Below are positions 8,148 to 15,947 of a DNA stretch of 41,487 nt, one piece after another. The stretch lies in assembly GCA_050696075.1 (NCBI GenBank), contig JBOGUF010000090.1:1-41487 (forward strand), in the 5' to 3' direction. The notes below the pieces were generated by a model. It was not told the DNA's origin. It did no database searches and worked only from the letters and a program-made list of their open reading frames with translations. The stretch is from JBOGUF01 sp050696075 (GTDB taxonomy: Bacteria > Chloroflexota > Chloroflexia > Thermomicrobiales > UBA6265). The position numbers were made by a program, and so were the translations under genes. Numbering within the stretch: the first letter of the stretch is position 1; each line of letters opens with the position of its first letter.

Positions 8148-10271
8148 ATGACCTCCCCCATCGACGACTACACGCCGCACGGGTATCTCGACCTGCCGGG
8201 GCATACGCGCAACCTGACGCCGCTGGGCGTCGTGCGCTCGCACGGCGTTGGCTTCCGATGGCACTTCCCGGCCTACGCCGGGCTGTACGGCGGACGCCGC
8301 GAGACCTACCGGGCAGGGTTCCGGCTTGCGGTCGACGGCGCGATCGCGCTCGACGACTTCGACACGGTCGCCAGCCCCTACCATTCGAAGAACCTGATCC
8401 GGTTCGATCTGGCCCGCGGCGACGCCAGTGGCGACGCCGAATGGTTCCCGGTCGGCGAACATGCGCTGTGCGCTCGTATCGACGTGGCGGGGGCGACGCG
8501 GCTCTCGCTGCACGTCGAGTACAGCCGGCTCCTATCCGCGAACGGCGAGTGGGGCGAGTCGGGGCTGGTTGGCCGCGTCGTCGCGGACGGCTTGGCGTTG
8601 CAGGGGTTCGAGGACGGCGACGCCTTCGTGCTCTGGACGTCGCGACCACCGGATGACCTCGGCGTCACTCCCGACGAGAAACAGGCGAAGAGATGGGTGC
8701 GCGAACCGGCGCCAGGGATGCCGGAAGGCGACTTCGTGACCGTCATCGGCAATCGCGGCGATACCGTTGCGCTGCACGCCGCGCTCGGCTTTCGTGGGAG
8801 AGACGGAGAACCGATCGACGCCATCCTGGCGCGTGGTCGGACGCTGCTCGACGCGCAAGAACGGCTGCGGGAGGCGCGACGCGGAATCGCGGTCGAGCGG
8901 GCGCGCTTGATTGCCGATGACGACGCCTTTTGGGCGAACGCGCCGAAGCTGGAGGGGGATTGGCCGGCGCATTGGCGGAGGGGTTTGGTCTACGACCTCG
9001 AAACGGTTCGCATGATGGTCAAGCCGCCGGTCGGCATCTATGCCCACGTTTGGGACGCGATGCAGATCCACGCGCCGCGGGTCGTGCTGGCGGAGACGGC
9101 GATCGACGCGCTCCTCCTCTCCTACGCCGACCCCGAACGCGCGCGGGAGTTGATGCTCGGCGTCTTTCTCGACGCGCCTGAGGCGAACGTGCCCTGCTCG
9201 CGGGAGGACGGCAGCTACAACATGGTCGCCGCCGACGGGACGGCCTGTGGCACCGCGCCGCAATGGTGCTACCCGTGGCTGGTGCTCGATTGGCTCTTCG
9301 CGCTGCGTCCCGACCGGGCATGGCTGGCGCGGCTCTATCCGCGATTGGCGGAGCACCTGCATTGGTGGCTGGCGAACCGGGGCGACGCCGAAGGTTGGCT
9401 CGGCTACGCCTGTAGCTGGGAATCGGGGCAGGACGACTCGCCTCGATTTGGGGAACAGCCGTTGGGCGGCGGCCACCCGATCCGGCATGTGCGTCCGGTC
9501 GATCTGCACGCGGCGTTCGCCCAGGCGGCGGCGGTGATGGCGCGGTTCGCTGGCGAACTCGGGCATGCGCACGACGTTGGGACCTGGCAGGCGATTGCGG
9601 ACGAGTTCACGTCCCGCACGGATCAACTCTGGAACGGGGAGCGGTACGCCGACATCGACGGACGCACCGGGGCGTTTACCGACGTCGACGACCTGATGCT
9701 GCTGGCGCCGGTAGCACTCGGCGTGGCGAAGGCGGAACGGGTGGCAGCGATGACCGCACGCATCGCGGCGATCGACGCCGACGAACTGGTCTGGCCCGGC
9801 CCGACCTGGACGGCGATCGCCGCGGCGCGGCAGGCGGGGGCAATGGCGACCGTTGCCGAACTGGCCGGGGCGGTCTGCGACCGGGCGTACCGGTTTTGGG
9901 ACGCGCGCCGGCAGGAGGAGGGGCGGACGATGCCCGGCGTCACCTGCGAATACTGGCCGCTGCATGGCCGTTGCGGGGGCGAAGGGTACGGCTGGGGCGC
10001 CTTCGGCGTTCATCTGCTGCTTCACGACCTGCTTGGCCTCTGCCCGACTCCGGACGGGCTAAGTGTGCGGCCGAATCTGCCGGTGGACCTGCGGGTGCCG
10101 GGTCATTCGTATCGCCTGCGTTGGATCTTTCGGGACAGGCCAGTGACGATTGCCGTTGAGCCGCTGGAAAACGGGTCGGTCCGGGTGCGGGGCGATGAGC
10201 AGACGGCGACGGTGGCATGGGGCGAGGTCTGCGCGTTTGCGTTGTCGCACAAAGAGGGCGCGGGCGAATGA
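8148..10271 (+). CDS. six-hairpin glycoside hydrolase (GH63/MGH1-like)
   Basis: A likely intracellular glycosidase of 707 residues without a signal peptide. The first 250 residues look like a beta-sandwich domain. From about 260 an (alpha/alpha)6-barrel follows, with the GH63-type acid motif SGQDDSPRF (Asp429 the likely general acid) and the late CEYWPLHG (Glu601 the likely base) followed by GYGWGAFG. The start at ATG 8148 comes two bases after the permease stop, so translation is probably coupled. The open frame continues far upstream inside the permease gene, but that part is a shadow. The exact sugar cannot be told; members cleave glucosyl- or mannosylglycerate, trehalose-like or glucan substrates. 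The next gene overlaps its stop codon. Confidence 0.85.
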   Translation: MTSPIDDYTPHGYLDLPGHTRNLTPLGVVRSHGVGFRWHFPAYAGLYGGRRETYRAGFRLAVDGAIALDDFDTVASPYHSKNLIRFDLARGDASGDAEWFPVGEHALCARIDVAGATRLSLHVEYSRLLSANGEWGESGLVGRVVADGLALQGFEDGDAFVLWTSRPPDDLGVTPDEKQAKRWVREPAPGMPEGDFVTVIGNRGDTVALHAALGFRGRDGEPIDAILARGRTLLDAQERLREARRGIAVERARLIADDDAFWANAPKLEGDWPAHWRRGLVYDLETVRMMVKPPVGIYAHVWDAMQIHAPRVVLAETAIDALLLSYADPERARELMLGVFLDAPEANVPCSREDGSYNMVAADGTACGTAPQWCYPWLVLDWLFALRPDRAWLARLYPRLAEHLHWWLANRGDAEGWLGYACSWESGQDDSPRFGEQPLGGGHPIRHVRPVDLHAAFAQAAAVMARFAGELGHAHDVGTWQAIADEFTSRTDQLWNGERYADIDGRTGAFTDVDDLMLLAPVALGVAKAERVAAMTARIAAIDADELVWPGPTWTAIAAARQAGAMATVAELAGAVCDRAYRFWDARRQEEGRTMPGVTCEYWPLHGRCGGEGYGWGAFGVHLLLHDLLGLCPTPDGLSVRPNLPVDLRVPGHSYRLRWIFRDRPVTIAVEPLENGSVRVRGDEQTATVAWGEVCAFALSHKEGAGE

Positions 10272-12928
10272 CGGCTATCTCCCTTTCGGGCGCATGGCAA
10301 TTCCGGCTGGATGGTGATGACGACTGGCAGCCGATCACCGTGCCGGGGTGCTGGGAGGCGCTGGACCTGCCGAAGAATGCGTCGGGGCCGGCGTGGTATC
10401 GGCGGCCAATCGAGGTTCCGGCCGCGTTGGCGGGCAAACGGTTGTGGTTGCGGTTTGGGGGAGTGAGCTACGACGCTGTTGTTTATGTCAATGGGATCGA
10501 AGTTGGGCGGCATACCGGGTTGTGGGATGCCTTCGCGGTCGAGATGACCGGGGCGGCGGTACCTGGTGCTTCGGCGGAACTATTGGTTCGGGTTGAGAAG
10601 CCGGCAAGTCTGAGTGATGGGCCGCGTTCGGCGCCGGTGGCGGGCTCGTTTCCGACCGACGAGACGCTGGCCGGGTTCCTCCCCTACGTTTGGGGGCATA
10701 TCTTTGGCGGCATCTGGCAGGATGTCAACCTGGTCGCGACCGGACTGGTCGCCATCGGTGACGTGTATGTTCAGGGCGCGGTCGATGGGACGGTGCGAGT
10801 TGCCGTCGAGCTGTCGGACGCTAGCCCGATCACGCTGACGATTGCCGACCCCGACGGGATCATCTGCATCCGTGAGCATCGGGACGGCGAGGAACTGGCC
10901 AGTTTCCACGGTCGCTTGCCGGAGCCGCGGTCCTGGTCTCCCTCGTATCCGGATTTGTACACGGCCCGTGTCGAACTGCCGGATGGGACGGCGCAAACGG
11001 TGCGCTTCGGGCTGCGTTCGTTGACGGTCGAGGGGACAACGCTGCTGCTGAATGGGCGGCCGATCTACCCACGGCTGGCGCTCTCCTGGGGCTGGTATCC
11101 CGAGGCGTTGCACAGCAATCCGGGGCCGGAGCGGGTGCGTGCTGATTTCGCGCAACTCAAACGGCTCGGCTACAACGGGGTAAAGCTCTGCCTCTGGTTC
11201 CCGCCCCAATACTATTTCGATCTGGCCGACGAGCTGGGGATGCTGCTCTGGGTCGAGTTCCCGATCTGGCTGCCGAAGGCGAGCCCGTTCTTCCTGCGGC
11301 AGACGCCGGTCGAGTACGAACGGCTGGCGCGGCAGGCGCGCAATCACCCCTCGGTCATCCTCTACACCCTGGGCTGCGAATTGCAGGGGCGCGACGTCAC
11401 CGCTGACTTGCTCGGCATGCTCCACGACCGGGTGAAGCCGCTGGTCGGGGATGCGCTGGTGCGCGACAACAGCGGCTCCGGCGAGGCGTTTGGCGGGCCG
11501 CTCGTCGAGCACGCCGAGTTTTATGACTACCACTTCTATTGCGACCTCCCCTACTTCCGCACCTTAATCGACTTCTTCTCGCCCCGCTGGCGACCGGAGA
11601 TGCCGTGGCTCTTCGGGGAGTACTGCGATTTGGACACCTTTCGCGACCCGCGGCCCTTTTTCGAGTCGCCGGACGGGCCGCCCTGGTGGATGGTGGAGGA
11701 CGAGCGGCGCAATCCGGTTGGGGCGCGCTGGCAGTACGACGTGGTCGACCACGAGCGGCGGTTGCGGGAGAGTGGGTGTTGGGAGCGAGCCGCGGAGCTG
11801 ACCCGCTTGTCGGAGCAGCAGGCGCTCATCCACCGCAAGTTCACCCTCGAACTGACGCGGACCTACCGCGAGATCTCCGGCTACGTCGTCACGGGCGAGC
11901 GTGACACGCCGATCAGCACGGCCGGGATGTGGGACGACCAGGGGCGACTCAAGTTCGATGCGGACGCCTTTCGAGCGTTCAACGACGACCTGGTGCTGGC
12001 ACTGGGATGGGACAAGCGGCGGGCCTGGGTCGCGGGCGGCGACCGTGCGGCCTATTGGGAGACCTTCAGCCACACGGCCGGCGACCTCGTCCGGCCGCAC
12101 CTGATTCTGTCGCACTATGGCGCCGAAGCAGGCCCGGCCACGGTAAGGTGGTCCGTCGCGTTTCCCGGCGAGCCGCCGTTCGCGGACGGCGAGGCGATGA
12201 CGGCGTTCACGGTGACGCCCGGTACCGTGCGGGAAGTAGCCATTGCCGAATTCGTCGCGCCGGAGACAACAAGCCCGCGGCAGGCGGTGCTGCATGCGAC
12301 GGTGGAGATTGGCGGCGAGACGACGAGCAACGACTGGCCGCTCTGGTTCTTTCCGCGCGATGGTTGGGCGGACTTCGCGGACATCGCCTTGCTCGACCCG
12401 TTGGGCCGGTTGAGTGATCTTCGGGCGTTAGTGCCAGGGCTGCGCTCATCGCTCGACGACGCTGAGGTCGCCATCGCCACGAGTTGGTCAGGCGAGATCG
12501 ACCGGTTCGTAACAAACGGTGGTTCTGTGATTCTTTTGCAAGACGGGGCGGGGCCAGCCGGACCACTACCTACGGCCGCGATGCCATTCTGGCGGGAGGC
12601 GGTGCGGGTTGCTGAAGCCCATCCGGCGTGGCAGGATTTTCCCCATGGCGACTGCCCCGGCTTACCGTTTTTCGGGTGCGCGACCGACCACGCACTCGAC
12701 ACGGCCACGGCCGGGTTCGATGCGACGCCGATTCTGCGCCGCGTCGACACGCGCACCCTGCGTGTCCATGACTACGCGACCGAGCCGCGTTGGGGCGAAG
12801 GTCGGCTCATCGTCTCGACGCTGCGCTTCGAGGGCGGTCATGGCGAGCAGCCGCGCGGCATCGCTCGCAATACGGCCGCATCGTATCTGCTGCGTTGCTG
12901 GGTCCGATACTTAGGCGTTAGGCGTTAG
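10268..12928 (+). CDS. glycoside hydrolase family 2 protein
   Basis: An 886-residue enzyme of the beta-galactosidase, beta-glucuronidase and beta-mannosidase superfamily. The N-terminal jelly-roll sugar-binding domain is clear (LSGAWQFRLDGDDDW, VPGCWE, AWYRRPIEVP, VVYVNGIEVGRHTG). An immunoglobulin-like domain follows, then a TIM barrel with Glu371 (LYTLGCELQ) as likely acid/base and Glu451 (WLFGEYCD) as likely nucleophile. In most family members the acid/base is preceded by Asn; here it is Cys. About 250 residues follow the barrel. No signal peptide is visible, so it should act on imported sugar. Its ATG overlaps the previous stop as ATGA. Its own TAG lies inside a heptamer array, which encodes the last residues (LGVRR). 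Confidence 0.9.
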   Translation: MTAISLSGAWQFRLDGDDDWQPITVPGCWEALDLPKNASGPAWYRRPIEVPAALAGKRLWLRFGGVSYDAVVYVNGIEVGRHTGLWDAFAVEMTGAAVPGASAELLVRVEKPASLSDGPRSAPVAGSFPTDETLAGFLPYVWGHIFGGIWQDVNLVATGLVAIGDVYVQGAVDGTVRVAVELSDASPITLTIADPDGIICIREHRDGEELASFHGRLPEPRSWSPSYPDLYTARVELPDGTAQTVRFGLRSLTVEGTTLLLNGRPIYPRLALSWGWYPEALHSNPGPERVRADFAQLKRLGYNGVKLCLWFPPQYYFDLADELGMLLWVEFPIWLPKASPFFLRQTPVEYERLARQARNHPSVILYTLGCELQGRDVTADLLGMLHDRVKPLVGDALVRDNSGSGEAFGGPLVEHAEFYDYHFYCDLPYFRTLIDFFSPRWRPEMPWLFGEYCDLDTFRDPRPFFESPDGPPWWMVEDERRNPVGARWQYDVVDHERRLRESGCWERAAELTRLSEQQALIHRKFTLELTRTYREISGYVVTGERDTPISTAGMWDDQGRLKFDADAFRAFNDDLVLALGWDKRRAWVAGGDRAAYWETFSHTAGDLVRPHLILSHYGAEAGPATVRWSVAFPGEPPFADGEAMTAFTVTPGTVREVAIAEFVAPETTSPRQAVLHATVEIGGETTSNDWPLWFFPRDGWADFADIALLDPLGRLSDLRALVPGLRSSLDDAEVAIATSWSGEIDRFVTNGGSVILLQDGAGPAGPLPTAAMPFWREAVRVAEAHPAWQDFPHGDCPGLPFFGCATDHALDTATAGFDATPILRRVDTRTLRVHDYATEPRWGEGRLIVSTLRFEGGHGEQPRGIARNTAASYLLRCWVRYLGVRR

Positions 12929-12969
12929 GCGTTAGGGGAACGACGACGTAGCTCCTATTCCCTAACGCC
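12912..12969. repeat. heptamer array plus inverted arm at the end of the GH2 gene
   Basis: Three copies of TAGGCGT run from 12912 to 12932 and end in TAGGGGA. The gene's stop codon TAG (12926-12928) is the start of the third unit. An inverted arm TTCCCTAACGCCT follows at about 12957-12969, so the array end can fold into a hairpin with one bulged base. It could serve as terminator of the sugar operon. Confidence 0.85.
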
Positions 12970-12984
12970 TCGCGTTAACGCGCG

Positions 12985-12993
12985 TGCTATACT
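12985..12993 (+). promoter_or_regulatory. extended -10 promoter candidate
   Basis: TGCTATACT contains the extended -10 TG and a good TATACT hexamer at 12988-12993. No clear -35 box stands upstream. It would drive the small membrane-protein gene at 13119 with a leader of about 120 bases. Confidence 0.4.
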
Positions 12994-13118
12994 CGGCCGC
13001 ACGCGAGGCCGACGACCAAACGGGGTGGGCGCCTGGCGTTCCCCGGTCTCCAGATGGTTGATGGTTTCGCGCCGGTAGGTAGCGGCAGCAGAGGCAGTTC
13101 TGACGGAGCCCCGCATCC

Positions 13119-13403
13119 ATGAAACGCTCCTCTGACGCGCCGGCCGCCAGAATCCTGGCGATCGTCGTGATCCTGATCGGCGCGGTGACGATGGTCGTCG
13201 CCGTCTTCGCCGATAGCCTCGGCATCAGCGGCGGCGGCGAAGGGTTCGGGTGGAAACAGCTCATCGCCGCCATCGCCGGGCTGGTGATCCTGCTTGGGGG
13301 CGTGGCTTGGCTGGTGCGTCCGTTGACCGAGGCCGTGCCGGAGCCCGACGAGTCGATCGACCTCGGCAACCGGCGCCAGGTGACGGGCGAAGGGCGGTCG
13401 TAG
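13119..13403 (+). CDS. small two-segment membrane protein, function unknown
   Basis: A 94-residue protein with two hydrophobic helices (about 12-34 and 46-66), a short glycine-rich loop (ISGGGEGFGWKQ) and a charged C-terminal tail. I do not recognise a named family. Similar short proteins with DUF-type labels are common in Chloroflexota and Actinobacteria. The upstream GACGGAG is a little distant from the ATG, so the start is only moderately sure. It stands alone between the sugar operon and argS, with a possible extended -10 promoter upstream and a cluster of hairpins downstream. Confidence 0.7.
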   Translation: MKRSSDAPAARILAIVVILIGAVTMVVAVFADSLGISGGGEGFGWKQLIAAIAGLVILLGGVAWLVRPLTEAVPEPDESIDLGNRRQVTGEGRS

Positions 13404-13423
13404 GGACAGTTTCGCCCTAACCC

Positions 13424-13482
13424 GTCGCGCGAACGCGCGACCACGGTTATCGGCCCGCGGCCGATGCGCGGCTTCGCCGCGC
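13424..13482. repeat. three consecutive perfect hairpins upstream of argS
   Basis: Three stem-loops stand nearly back to back: GTCGCGCG/CGCGCGAC (13424-13431 and 13434-13441), ATCGGCC/GGCCGAT (13449-13455 and 13459-13465), and GCGCGGC/GCCGCGC (13466-13472 and 13476-13482). There is no U tract. They could end the upstream transcript or be a dispersed repeat cassette. Confidence 0.8.
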
Positions 13483-13573
13483 GGGCGCGGCAAGCAGCGC
13501 CCCTACCGAACGACGTTCTTCGCGCCGCCGTATCATGACGGTGGCGCGTTTTGTTGAGCGACGAGAGGCACAG

Positions 13574-15907
13574 ATGAGCACAGTCGAGGCGACCAAACCG
13601 GCGAAGGGCGGGATCGTGGCGCAGGAAGAGCGGCAGGCGGCCGCGGCGATTGAGGGCGCGTTGCGCGAGCTGGGGTTCGACGCCCGCGTGCGCGACCTGC
13701 GTCCGGTGCCTTTTGCCGGAACCTGGGGCGTCGCCTCGTCGGTCTGTCATGGGCTGGCCGGGGAGGTCGCGGCGCGCGACTTGGAGGCATCCGGCGCCCT
13801 CGACGGGCTCTCGAAGAAGGAGGCCAAGCGGCTGGCCAGCGAGGCGAGCCGCGCGCGGGCGCAGGGGTTGGCCCAGCAAATTGCGGCGAAGGTCGCCATA
13901 CAGCCGGGAATGGCGCGGGTCGAGGCGGTCAACGGCTTCATCAACGTCTACTTCGACGCCAACGCCGTTGCCGCCCGCCTGATCGGCGAGGTGCTGGGCG
14001 AGGGCGAGCGCTACGGCCACGGGGCGACGCGGACCGACCGGTCGACGGCAAGCCTAACGACGTCGTCGACGGCACGCCTAACGACGTCGGTGATGGTCGA
14101 GCACTCCCAGCCGAACACCCACAAGGCGTTCCACGTCGGGCACCTGCGCAATTCCTGCCTGGGGGTGGCGATTAGCCGGATCATGCGCGCGGCCGGATAC
14201 GATGTCTCCGACGCCAACTACATCGGCGACATCGGCTTGCACGTCATCAAGTGCCTCTGGTGCTACGAGCGGTTCCACAAGGGGCAGGAGCCGGCGGACG
14301 CGGCTGAAAAGGGGCGCTGGCTGGGCGAGGTCTACGCCGAGTCGGACGCCCGGTTGACCTACCGGCAGGACCTGATCGAATTCCTTCACCTGCTCTCGAC
14401 TGAGGACCAGGTTTTCGTCGCCGCCATCGACCGGATGCTGAAGGAGCTCTACCGCCAGCACAACCAGGCATCGACCGGGCCGGAGTTGGGCGAGGACGTT
14501 GCTTATCTGCTTGGCGTCGTCTCGCAAGGCCAGGAGTTGAAGGAAGGCCAACTGCGGCAGGACGACATCGTGGTGAAGTTCTGGCCGATCGTCGGCGAGC
14601 AGTTGCGGCGGGAGGTCGCGGAGCAGAAGCCGTTCGTGCCGGTCGAGGGCGAGCCGATCCCGTCGATGACGCCCGAGGAGCGGTTGGCGCGCTGGGAAGA
14701 ACTCGATGCGCGTCTCGATTGGTGGCTCGACCAGCCGCGCTGGCAGGAGGAAATCAAGGCGACCTGGCGGCGCTGGGAGGAGCAGGAGCCGGCCTTCGTC
14801 GCGCTCTGGCAAGAGACGCGCGAGTGGAGCATGGCCGACTTCCGGCGCATCTTCGCCGAGCTCGGCGCCGAGTTCGACGTCTGGTTCTTCGAGAGCGAGG
14901 TCGAAGAGGAAGGGCGGCGGATCGCCAAGGACCTGATTGAGCAAGGGATTGCCGAGATCAGCGACGGTCTGCCGGTGGTCAAGATCGACGAGAAGCTGGG
15001 GTTGGAGCAGGAGACGTACCGCACGCTGCCGATCCTGCGCTCCGACGGCACGACCCTCTATTCCACCAAAGACCTGGCGCTGACGCGGCGCAAGTTCGAA
15101 GACTACGGGATCGACATGGCGATCTGGGTCGTCGACGTGCGACAGACGCTCTATTTCCAACAGGTCGCCAAGATCCTCGAGATCGCCGGGTTCGAGCAGG
15201 CGAAGCAGGCGCATCACCTGGGCTACGAGATGGTCCGCCTGCCGGAAGGGGTCATCTCCTCGCGGAAGGGGAACGTTCCGGTCTACGAGGACGTGCGCGA
15301 CATCGTCCTGGCGCGGGCGCAAGAGATCATCGAGGAGAAGAACGCCGAGATGCCGGCCGAGCAGCGGCAGCAGGTCGCCCGGCAGATCGGGATCGGCTCG
15401 CTGAAGTACACAATGCTGGCGCGGGACAACAACAAGGTCGTCACCTTCGACCTCGAGGAAGCCCTCTCCTTCGACGGCCACGCCGCGCCGTACATCCAGT
15501 ACGCGCATGCGCGGGCGTGTCGCATTCTTGAGCATGCGGACGGTAAGGAAGGCGGCGGAGTTGCAAGACGGAAGACGGAAGACGGACAGCCGCGGCATTG
15601 GGTACTGGGCAATCGGACCTCGGACCTCGACTTCGGGGAGATCAAGCCGGAGGAACTGAGCCTGTTGCAACAGGTCGCGGCGCTGCCGGACGAGGTGCAG
15701 CGGGCGGCGGCGGAGTACCGGCCGCGGTTGATCGCCAATTATGTCTACGATCTCGCCAAGCGCTTCAACGACTTCTACCACGCCTGCCCGGTGCTGCAGT
15801 CGCCCGAGCCGACGCGGACGGCGCGCCTGGCCCTCGTCGCCGCCACGCGCCAGGCGCTGGCGAACGGGCTGGGGCTACTAGCAATCGCGGCGCCGGAAGC
15901 GATGTAG
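13574..15907 (+). CDS. argS: arginyl-tRNA synthetase with repeat-derived inserts
   Basis: This enzyme charges tRNA-Arg with arginine. The protein has the class I signatures: HVGH (residues 187-190, in NTHKAFHVGHLRN) and the KMSKS equivalent ISSRKGN (561-567), and a C-terminal DALR anticodon-binding domain with the usual NYVYDLAKRFNDFYHACPVL. At 777 residues it is about 200 longer than the bacterial norm. One part of the excess is a charged segment between the two motifs (about residues 290-450). Two smaller parts are short inserts made from DNA repeats: residues 157-172 are a doubled 8-residue unit just before the catalytic motif, and residues about 662-690 come from two heptamer arrays. I chose ATG 13574 (GAGAGG upstream) over ATG 13535. 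It lies directly before an arginase-family gene. Confidence 0.95.
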   Translation: MSTVEATKPAKGGIVAQEERQAAAAIEGALRELGFDARVRDLRPVPFAGTWGVASSVCHGLAGEVAARDLEASGALDGLSKKEAKRLASEASRARAQGLAQQIAAKVAIQPGMARVEAVNGFINVYFDANAVAARLIGEVLGEGERYGHGATRTDRSTASLTTSSTARLTTSVMVEHSQPNTHKAFHVGHLRNSCLGVAISRIMRAAGYDVSDANYIGDIGLHVIKCLWCYERFHKGQEPADAAEKGRWLGEVYAESDARLTYRQDLIEFLHLLSTEDQVFVAAIDRMLKELYRQHNQASTGPELGEDVAYLLGVVSQGQELKEGQLRQDDIVVKFWPIVGEQLRREVAEQKPFVPVEGEPIPSMTPEERLARWEELDARLDWWLDQPRWQEEIKATWRRWEEQEPAFVALWQETREWSMADFRRIFAELGAEFDVWFFESEVEEEGRRIAKDLIEQGIAEISDGLPVVKIDEKLGLEQETYRTLPILRSDGTTLYSTKDLALTRRKFEDYGIDMAIWVVDVRQTLYFQQVAKILEIAGFEQAKQAHHLGYEMVRLPEGVISSRKGNVPVYEDVRDIVLARAQEIIEEKNAEMPAEQRQQVARQIGIGSLKYTMLARDNNKVVTFDLEEALSFDGHAAPYIQYAHARACRILEHADGKEGGGVARRKTEDGQPRHWVLGNRTSDLDFGEIKPEELSLLQQVAALPDEVQRAAAEYRPRLIANYVYDLAKRFNDFYHACPVLQSPEPTRTARLALVAATRQALANGLGLLAIAAPEAM
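14041..14088 (+). repeat. 24-bp in-frame tandem duplication in argS
   Basis: Two 24-bp units, 14041-14064 and 14065-14088, differ at a single base. They encode STASLTTS and STARLTTS. The unit includes CCTAACGAC, which resembles the heptamer hairpin sequence after the GH2 gene on its reverse strand. The insert falls just upstream of the conserved VEHSQPN-HVGH region of the synthetase. Confidence 0.95.
15566..15627 (+). repeat. two heptamer arrays inside argS
   Basis: AGACGGA is present three times without break at 15566-15586, and CGGACCT twice at 15614-15627. Both are stop-free in the reading frame. They encode a hydrophilic loop (RRKTEDGQ and NRTSDLDFG) at the junction to the anticodon-binding domain, where the family tolerates length changes. 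Confidence 0.9.
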
Positions 15908-15926
15908 GCGTGAGGCGTGAAGCGTG
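15906..15926 (+). repeat. heptamer array over the argS stop codon
   Basis: AGGCGTG, AGGCGTG and AAGCGTG follow one another. The TAG stop of argS (15905-15907) overlaps the first unit, and each unit is followed by A, so TGA occurs once per unit and in successive frames. Confidence 0.85.
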
Positions 15927-15947
15927 ATGACCGATTGAAGGGGCGCG

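Noticed and set aside
12962..14020. Minus-strand frame of 352 codons across the small membrane-protein gene and argS start
   Set aside because: No domain, and it crosses hairpins and two plus-strand genes.
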